64,000 bases of DNA, taken from assembly GCA_035629775.1 (NCBI GenBank), contig DASPHG010000023.1, positions 62,001-126,000 of the forward strand, in the 5' to 3' direction. The stretch is from DASPHG01 sp035629775. Lineage in GTDB: Bacteria > Actinomycetota > Thermoleophilia > Solirubrobacterales > Thermoleophilaceae. The notes under the pieces are model-generated. The model searched no databases, had not been told where the DNA came from, and saw only the letters and a program-made list of their open reading frames with translations. Each line of letters begins with the position of its first letter. Positions within the stretch are counted from its first letter, which is position 1. This document shows, one piece after another, positions 59,501-64,000 of the stretch. A program made the position numbers and the translations under genes.

Positions 59501-61489
59501 TTACCCCTTTGCGCGTTTGACGGTCTCGCAGCCCTTGGTCTTGTCGTTCTTGTCGACCGTTGCCTTGTCCTTCTTGCCCGGCCCGCAGTTGACGGTTTCC
59601 TTCTTCTTGTTCTTGGCCTTGACGGTGTCGTTCCCGGGGCCCGCCTTGTACTTGTTCTTCCCGCCGCCGCCGGTGAGCCTGTCGTTGCCGGCGCCGCCCG
59701 TGAGGGTGTCCTTGCCTGCCTCACCCTTCAGCTTGTCATTGCCGGCGCCCCCTATGAGCTTGTCGTTGCCCTTCCCACCCAGGAGGGCGTCCTTGCCGCC
59801 CGCGCCATAGAGCTTGTCGTTCCCGCCGCCCCCGAGCAGCCGGTCGTCCCCGTCCTTTCCGACCTGGGAGAACGCGCGCCCGGTCGTCTCGTCGCACTCG
59901 TCGCCGTACAGGGTGTCGTCGCCGCCCAGCCCGTTGATCTCGTCGTCACCACCCAGCCCGCAGAGCAGGTTCGGTAGCTCGTCGCCCGTCAACTCGTCAT
60001 CTCCCTCAGTGGGCGAATCAGCCGGACAGCCAGTCCGCGGCGACCGGGGAGCCGCGGCATCAGATGCCGTCGGGCAGCTGTCGGTGGCGTCCGGAACGGA
60101 GTCGTTGTCGTCGTCGGGGTCGCAGACGTCGCCGCCGTCAGCCGTCCCGTCGCTGTTCGTCTGGGCCGCGTTAGCAACCGTTGGACAGTTGTCGAGCCGG
60201 TTGGCCACCCCGTCGCCGTCGCCATCACCTCCCGGATCTCCGTCGTCCGGGCCTCCGTCGCCGCCGCTGCCCGCCGGCCGGTTTCTCAGCACGACGACCT
60301 CTCCCGTGGCAGTAACCGCTGCGACGATGTCGAGCCGCCCATTGGCGTCGAAATCGCCGAGCGCGACCGATACCGCGCTGACCCCGTCGCTCATCTCCGC
60401 ACTCCACCGGTCGTCCTTGAAACCGCTCGCGCCGTCGTTGAACACTGCCTGCGCGGTGGCCGGCTGGAGCGCGGAGGCCGGTGCGAAGCCAGAAACCCCG
60501 GCCGCCACGTCCGGCTTGCCATCGAGGTCGAGATCGCCGGCCGCCACGGAGCTCACATCGCCGACCACCGTGAACTCGCCGGCGGTGAAGGCGCCGTTGC
60601 CATCGCCGAGGAAGATGTAGACCACCGCCTCGTAGCTCTTGTGGCCCGTGACCAGGTCCTGGTGCCCGTCGCCGTTGTAGTCGGCCACGACGGCCTCGTC
60701 AGCGCCTACGTTATCTGTGGGGCTGTGTGCCGGTTCGGTGAAGGTGCCAGTCCCGCTCCCGAGGAGGATGTTCGCGGTCGAGTCGCTCATCGCGACGAGA
60801 TCCTGATTCCCGTCCTCGTCGAAATCGCCTCTTACCAAGGCTTGCGCCGGGGTGGTGCTCATAAATTGGGGAGCGGCAAAGTCCCCCGTCCCATCGCCCA
60901 GTAGCAGTGTCACGCCGTTTGTTGGGTCGGTTTCGTCCCCACTCACGTAGTTCCCCACCGCCAGGTCGCGCTTCCCATCCTCGTTGAAGTCCCCGGCCAC
61001 GAGCCGATAAGGACGGTCGCCGGCCGGCTCGGGGCCGATGGGGTCCTCCCCGGCCGCCGTGGACACGAAGTCACCCGTCCCGGTGCCCAGCAGAATCGTG
61101 ACGTTGTCCGACCCGGTGTTGACCAGTGCGATGTCCGGCTTGCCGTTCCCGTCGAAGTCGTCGATCACCGGCGAGCCGGGCTGCGTCCCGGCGGGCTCCG
61201 GACTGGTCACCGGCTGGTTGAAGTCTCCGGTCCCCTTGCCGAGCAGCACCGACACGTTGCCGGAGCCAAGGTTCGCCACGACGAGATCCAACTTCCCGTC
61301 GCCGTTGAGGTCACCCACCCCGACATCTCCCGGATTCTGGCCGGCGCTCTCGGGGCTGGACGAAAACGGCACGAAATTCGGGACCTGGGCGTGGGCCGGA
61401 CCCGTCAGTGCAGACGCGGACACGAGCAGCGCCGCGCAGGCGACCATCAGGACGATCACGGGACGCGGGCGGTCGACCGGTGTAGGCAT
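59501..61489 (-). CDS. Exported FG-GAP/VCBS propeller protein with TSP3 and RTX repeats (paralogue C of the tail)
   Basis: 662 residues. Signal peptide, then seven FG-GAP/VCBS blades (~45-400; e.g. 'GDLNGDGKLDLVVANLGSGN', 'DDFDGNGKPDIALVNTGSDN'), a complete seven-bladed integrin-like propeller with Ca2+ loops. TSP3-type repeats (~420-500), RTX nonapeptides ('GGGGNDKLYGAGGKDALLGG') and the basic cap 'KNKKKETVNCGPGKKDKATV'...'KGCETVKRAKG' follow, almost identical to those of the two giant proteins at 39889-49149. ATG 61489 has GAGGGTGG upstream; GTG 61498 is an alternative. Confidence 0.88.
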   Translation of the reverse strand: MPTPVDRPRPVIVLMVACAALLVSASALTGPAHAQVPNFVPFSSSPESAGQNPGDVGVGDLNGDGKLDLVVANLGSGNVSVLLGKGTGDFNQPVTSPEPAGTQPGSPVIDDFDGNGKPDIALVNTGSDNVTILLGTGTGDFVSTAAGEDPIGPEPAGDRPYRLVAGDFNEDGKRDLAVGNYVSGDETDPTNGVTLLLGDGTGDFAAPQFMSTTPAQALVRGDFDEDGNQDLVAMSDSTANILLGSGTGTFTEPAHSPTDNVGADEAVVADYNGDGHQDLVTGHKSYEAVVYIFLGDGNGAFTAGEFTVVGDVSSVAAGDLDLDGKPDVAAGVSGFAPASALQPATAQAVFNDGASGFKDDRWSAEMSDGVSAVSVALGDFDANGRLDIVAAVTATGEVVVLRNRPAGSGGDGGPDDGDPGGDGDGDGVANRLDNCPTVANAAQTNSDGTADGGDVCDPDDDNDSVPDATDSCPTASDAAAPRSPRTGCPADSPTEGDDELTGDELPNLLCGLGGDDEINGLGGDDTLYGDECDETTGRAFSQVGKDGDDRLLGGGGNDKLYGAGGKDALLGGKGNDKLIGGAGNDKLKGEAGKDTLTGGAGNDRLTGGGGKNKYKAGPGNDTVKAKNKKKETVNCGPGKKDKATVDKNDKTKGCETVKRAKG

Positions 61490-61570
61490 GCGGGCCACCC
61501 TCGCAGCGCGGGGGGTGTCGCGCCATCAATCATCCGTCCAAGCGCGTGCCCGAGCGCGCGATTCGCTAGT

Positions 61571-61598
61571 CGGGGCGACTGGATTCGAACCAGCGACC
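61571..61598 (-). other. tRNA 3'-end-like fragment (T-arm plus acceptor strand)
   Basis: On the minus strand the sequence reads GGTCGCTGGTTCGAATCCAG followed by TCGCCCCG: a T-arm (stem GCTGG/CCAGT, loop TTCGAAT) and an acceptor 3' strand. No matching 5' acceptor strand or D-arm was found in the ~90 bases upstream, so this is not an intact tRNA. It may be an attachment-site remnant or a conserved tRNA-like element. Confidence 0.45.
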
Positions 61599-61692
61599 GC
61601 TCGGCCCCCAGACGCAGCAGTCGGTACTAAAGCGGTACTACGTCTCCACTCTCCTAGAGGGCCAGGGCAATCCTGCGATTAGCATCCGATCG

Positions 61693-62319
61693 ATGGAGGC
61701 GGGGAATGCGCGCGCTAGCGGGCGCGCGCCTGAGGCGCATGAGGAGCTGTCGACCGCTCAGATGGTGCTGGCGAACCGTCCGTGGCGCCTGGTGAGGGAT
61801 CTGTCGAAGGTGCTGGTCGCGACCCTCGCGAGCGCCGGTTTCTTCATCGTCAACTCAAACGCTTGGGGGATTTCGGACCAGCTCGCGTTCCCCGCCCTGC
61901 TGCTCATCGCGGTGCTGGCCGTCGGCGGCTTGGGGGCCTGGCTCGTGGTCGCCCATTCACTCTGGGAGCCACCCTCTCAGTCGAAGGACCGAGCGCTCAC
62001 ACAGCGTGCCAACGCGGCTACTGCGCTTACTTTGCTGCTCGGATTGCTGTTCGCCTACTTGGTGCTCTACGTCGTCGTCTTGGCCGCGATGGCGCTGGTG
62101 GTTCCGGACCGGTTCATGACCACGAGCCTGGGCCATGCGACAGGCATCGGGGACTACGCCGCTGCTGCTTGGTTCGCGGCGTCGATGGCGACCGTGGTCG
62201 GCGCCATCGGCTCCGGCCTTGAGAGTGATGACGAGGTGCACGAGACGATCAGCCGCTACCAAGTCCAGCCCCCGCGCGAATCTCGGTCGAGCTCCGATCT
62301 GCGCGAAGGCGAGGGTTGA
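61693..62319 (+). CDS. Membrane protein of unknown function, three to four helices
   Basis: 208 residues. Hydrophobic segments near 40-58, 66-88, 108-135 and 150-172; acidic/basic polar tail at the C-terminus ('ESDDEVHETISRYQV...'). No family recognised. ATG 61693; other in-frame starts nearby cannot be excluded. Isolated between the tRNA-like fragment and a convergent regulator. Confidence 0.65.
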   Translation: MEAGNARASGRAPEAHEELSTAQMVLANRPWRLVRDLSKVLVATLASAGFFIVNSNAWGISDQLAFPALLLIAVLAVGGLGAWLVVAHSLWEPPSQSKDRALTQRANAATALTLLLGLLFAYLVLYVVVLAAMALVVPDRFMTTSLGHATGIGDYAAAAWFAASMATVVGAIGSGLESDDEVHETISRYQVQPPRESRSSSDLREGEG

Positions 62320-62504
62320 GCCGGACGCCCCGAGGAGCTTGGCGGAGAGACCACCGATCTGAGGTATGGCGCCGGAACATCACGCGCCGATAACGGAAGT
62401 ACCGGAGCGAGGGACACACGGATGGGCCCGAGACTCCCGGGTTGTTGGCAACTGGCAGGCCATGGACGGCCGCAGGTGCCCAATTGAATAGACGAATCAT
62501 GCGT

Positions 62505-62528
62505 CAGGCCCTCGGATACGGGGGCCTG
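62505..62528. terminator. Hairpin between convergent genes, probable bidirectional terminator
   Basis: Perfect seven-base arms CAGGCCC/GGGCCTG with a ten-base loop, placed between the membrane protein (ending 62319) and the HDOD-LuxR gene (ending 62553). A T-rich tract is weak, as is common in GC-rich actinobacteria. The rest of 62320-62552 shows no convincing gene. Confidence 0.5.
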
Positions 62529-62552
62529 TTGCGTTGAGGGGCCGAGCTACCT

Positions 62553-63563
62553 CTAGAGCCACCCCTCGCGCGAGGCGATCAGCACCGCCTGCGCCCGGTC
62601 GGTCGCGCCGAGTTTCCGGTAGACGTTGTGCAAATGGCTTCGGACCGTGCTAGGCGCCATCTGGAGGCCCGCGCCGATCTCCTTGTAGACCTTGCCCGAG
62701 GCAAGGCCGCGCAGCACGTCGCGCTCCTTGCCCGAGAGCGGAGAGGGGACGGTGGCGTGGCGGCGTGCCACATCCCAATCAGGGAGTCGGTACAGGAGCG
62801 ACTGGAGGCGCTCGAAGCCGATGCCCAGCTGGCCGGCTGCCTTGTAGAGCTCGTCCGGGCGCACGGCTGAGCCGCGCCCGTAGTGGGAAAGCATGTCGGC
62901 AAAGCGCACGACCGCGGCGTCACCCTCGGCGTCGGGCGCGTGATGGCGTTCCACCGCGCGCGCGATCCCGGACGGCAGGCGCCAACGGCGAAGCAGCACG
63001 CCGCCGATCAGCGCGTGATCCATACCGTGCTCGGCAGCCTCCGCCTGCGCACGCTCGTCCGGGGAGCGTTCTGTGTCCATCATCCGTTCGCGGTATTCGG
63101 GGTAGGCCTCCGCCATCACGACCTTCCCGATGTCGTGCAGGAGCGCCGCTACGAGCAGCTCGTCCCGGCGTGGATGGTCGATCTCGCGCGCAAGCATGTC
63201 GACGGTGCCGGCCACCGAGATGGCGTGGAGGCGAAACCGCTCCGGCGGGAGCGCCCATCCGGCGAGCCGGTCGAAGAACTCGTAGGTCGCGATCGCTCGC
63301 GCCAGCGTCTCGACGCCCGCCGGTGCGAGCAGCTCGATCGCATGAGCGACCGTGCCGATCTTGCGCGGCCGTTTCTCGTTGGCCAGCCGCATGACCAGGA
63401 CGACGAGCGCCACGTCGGATTCAACGGCCGTGACCAGGTCGTGTGTGGTCGCGCTCGGGTCGAGCAGGACCCTGATCAGCCGGTCACGGGACTCCACCAC
63501 CGCCGGCATCGCGTCGAGATGCTCGATCGCGTCGGGAAGCCGGTGCCGGCTTTGCAGGGGCAT
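62553..63563 (-). CDS. HDOD/HD-domain protein fused to a LuxR-type HTH
   Basis: 336 residues. Residues ~20-215 form an HDOD-like domain that keeps a full metal-binding HD set: 'LHAISVAG', 'LLHDIGKVVM', 'HGMDHALIGG', 'RAVERHHAPD', 'VRFADML'. Residues ~275-336 are a LuxR helix-turn-helix ('LSGKERDVLRGLASGKVYKE', 'MAPSTVRSHLHNVYRKLGA'). Many HDOD domains have lost HD residues; here they appear intact, so phosphohydrolase activity or nucleotide sensing is possible. It lies ten bases downstream of a LuxR-type response regulator gene, likely one operon. Confidence 0.87.
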   Translation of the reverse strand: MPLQSRHRLPDAIEHLDAMPAVVESRDRLIRVLLDPSATTHDLVTAVESDVALVVLVMRLANEKRPRKIGTVAHAIELLAPAGVETLARAIATYEFFDRLAGWALPPERFRLHAISVAGTVDMLAREIDHPRRDELLVAALLHDIGKVVMAEAYPEYRERMMDTERSPDERAQAEAAEHGMDHALIGGVLLRRWRLPSGIARAVERHHAPDAEGDAAVVRFADMLSHYGRGSAVRPDELYKAAGQLGIGFERLQSLLYRLPDWDVARRHATVPSPLSGKERDVLRGLASGKVYKEIGAGLQMAPSTVRSHLHNVYRKLGATDRAQAVLIASREGWL

Positions 63564-63573
63564 GGCCCCGCAC

Positions 63574-64000
63574 TCAGCCCGAGGGGCTCGACGTCACGAG
63601 CGAAGCGAGGTGCGCGCGCGTTTTGGCGCCGGTGCGGCCCATCGCGTTTCGCACGTGTGTGCGGACCGTCTCCGGCGAGATGAACAGGTGCTTGGCGATC
63701 TGTTCGCCCGTCAACCCGTCCGACAGCCAGGTCGCGATCTCTCGTTCGCGCGCCGTCAGTCGGAGGAGGTCGGGCGATTCGGCCGCGCCCACCGCGGAAA
63801 CGACGTCGCGACCGCGAAAGCGCTCTCCCCGCGAGACCGCCTGAACCGCCTCGACGAATTCCGCCGGGCTTCCGCGCTTCGCGATCACGCCCTCGGCTCC
63901 CGATCTATGGGCCGCCTCCACCGCGGATGCGTCGTGTGTGTCCGTGTACAACAGGACCTTGATGCCGCGATTGCGGGCCATCGGTATCAGCTCCAGCGCG
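63574..64000 (-). CDS. NarL/LuxR-family response regulator (5' end outside window)
   Basis: The visible 142 residues hold the second half of a receiver domain ('RNRGIKVLLYTDTHDAS', 'GAEGVIAKRGSPAEFVEAV', with the conserved Thr/Lys switch residues) and a C-terminal LuxR HTH ('LTAREREIATWLSDGLTGEQ', 'ISPETVRTHVRNAMGRTGA'). The phosphorylated Asp and start lie beyond base 64000. Same strand and ten bases upstream of the HDOD-LuxR gene. Confidence 0.88.
   Translation of the reverse strand, partial: ALELIPMARNRGIKVLLYTDTHDASAVEAAHRSGAEGVIAKRGSPAEFVEAVQAVSRGERFRGRDVVSAVGAAESPDLLRLTAREREIATWLSDGLTGEQIAKHLFISPETVRTHVRNAMGRTGAKTRAHLASLVTSSPSG

Noticed and set aside
61038..61682. Plus-strand frame ending with a 'GATGFEPATA' string
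   Set aside because: Most of it is antisense to the FG-GAP/RTX protein, and the end is the translation of the tRNA-like fragment.
61571..61690. Complete tRNA gene on the minus strand
   Set aside because: T-arm and acceptor 3' strand are present, but no complementary 5' acceptor strand, D-arm or clear anticodon arm could be found.
62366..62491. 41-codon frame with a GAGG near its ATG
   Set aside because: The GAGG is only one base from the ATG, the composition is not informative, and it lies between convergent genes.

Overview
The window is a GC-rich (GTG/TTG-start-rich), tightly packed chromosome segment from a Gram-positive-type actinobacterium. The best guess is class Thermoleophilia (Solirubrobacterales-like). 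Two proteins carry N-termini that I associate with that class: a 'YANVVASIALFAAVGG' membrane segment (gene at 32455-33741) and 'ALGGGAYAA' followed by 'NSVGKKQLK' (gene at 55891-56550). An F420-type nitroreductase and a small SARP regulator also fit. The placement is inference; no 16S or search was available. No phage, transposon, CRISPR array or complete RNA gene was seen. No gap without a gene exceeds 300 bases.

Layout. 1-5.1 kb: the 5' part of a GMC oxidoreductase, then a sulfate ABC importer operon (cysP-T-W-A) facing a cysteine-free Rrf2 regulator. 5.1-13.9 kb: two GT-C-like membrane proteins, a lactate-oxidase-family flavoenzyme, a 5'-3' exonuclease, a secreted TIM-barrel protein, a secreted beta-propeller and a hotdog thioesterase. 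14-33.7 kb: an exoprotein cluster with a 2561-residue SdrD-B/MBG repeat protein, a small LPXTG protein, a beta-helix protein, an SGNH lipoprotein, a glycosidase, a subtilase with Ig-like repeats, a COMT-like methyltransferase, a CocE/PepX-type hydrolase and a decapeptide-repeat protein. 34-38 kb: phospholipase D-like protein, FkbM methyltransferase, BipA/TypA and an S4 protein.

38-49 kb: two small exported proteins, then two giant paralogues placed tail to tail around an F420-type nitroreductase gene. Each has eight 'PANDNFA' repeats, TSP3 repeats, RTX calcium repeats and a basic two-Cys cap. 49.2-52.9 kb: a compact regulatory unit consisting of a 52-residue DUF1059 protein, a small SARP regulator and a TolB-propeller/lipase fusion. 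Two promoters there carry TCCAACC heptamers at 11-bp period, the classic SARP operator geometry. This is the most interesting system in the window. 52.9-61.5 kb: collagen-like surface proteins, a degenerate GHKL-like protein, a bestrophin-like membrane protein, a secreted alpha/beta hydrolase and a third TSP3/RTX protein with a seven-bladed FG-GAP propeller. 61.5-64 kb: a tRNA 3'-end-like fragment, a membrane protein, an HDOD-LuxR fusion and a truncated LuxR response regulator.

Overall this is mostly an exoproteome region. Roughly half of the genes encode exported proteins built from repeats (adhesion, matrix, Ca2+-binding) or secreted hydrolases. Many neighbours overlap by 4 bp (GTGA) or converge with short tail overlaps.
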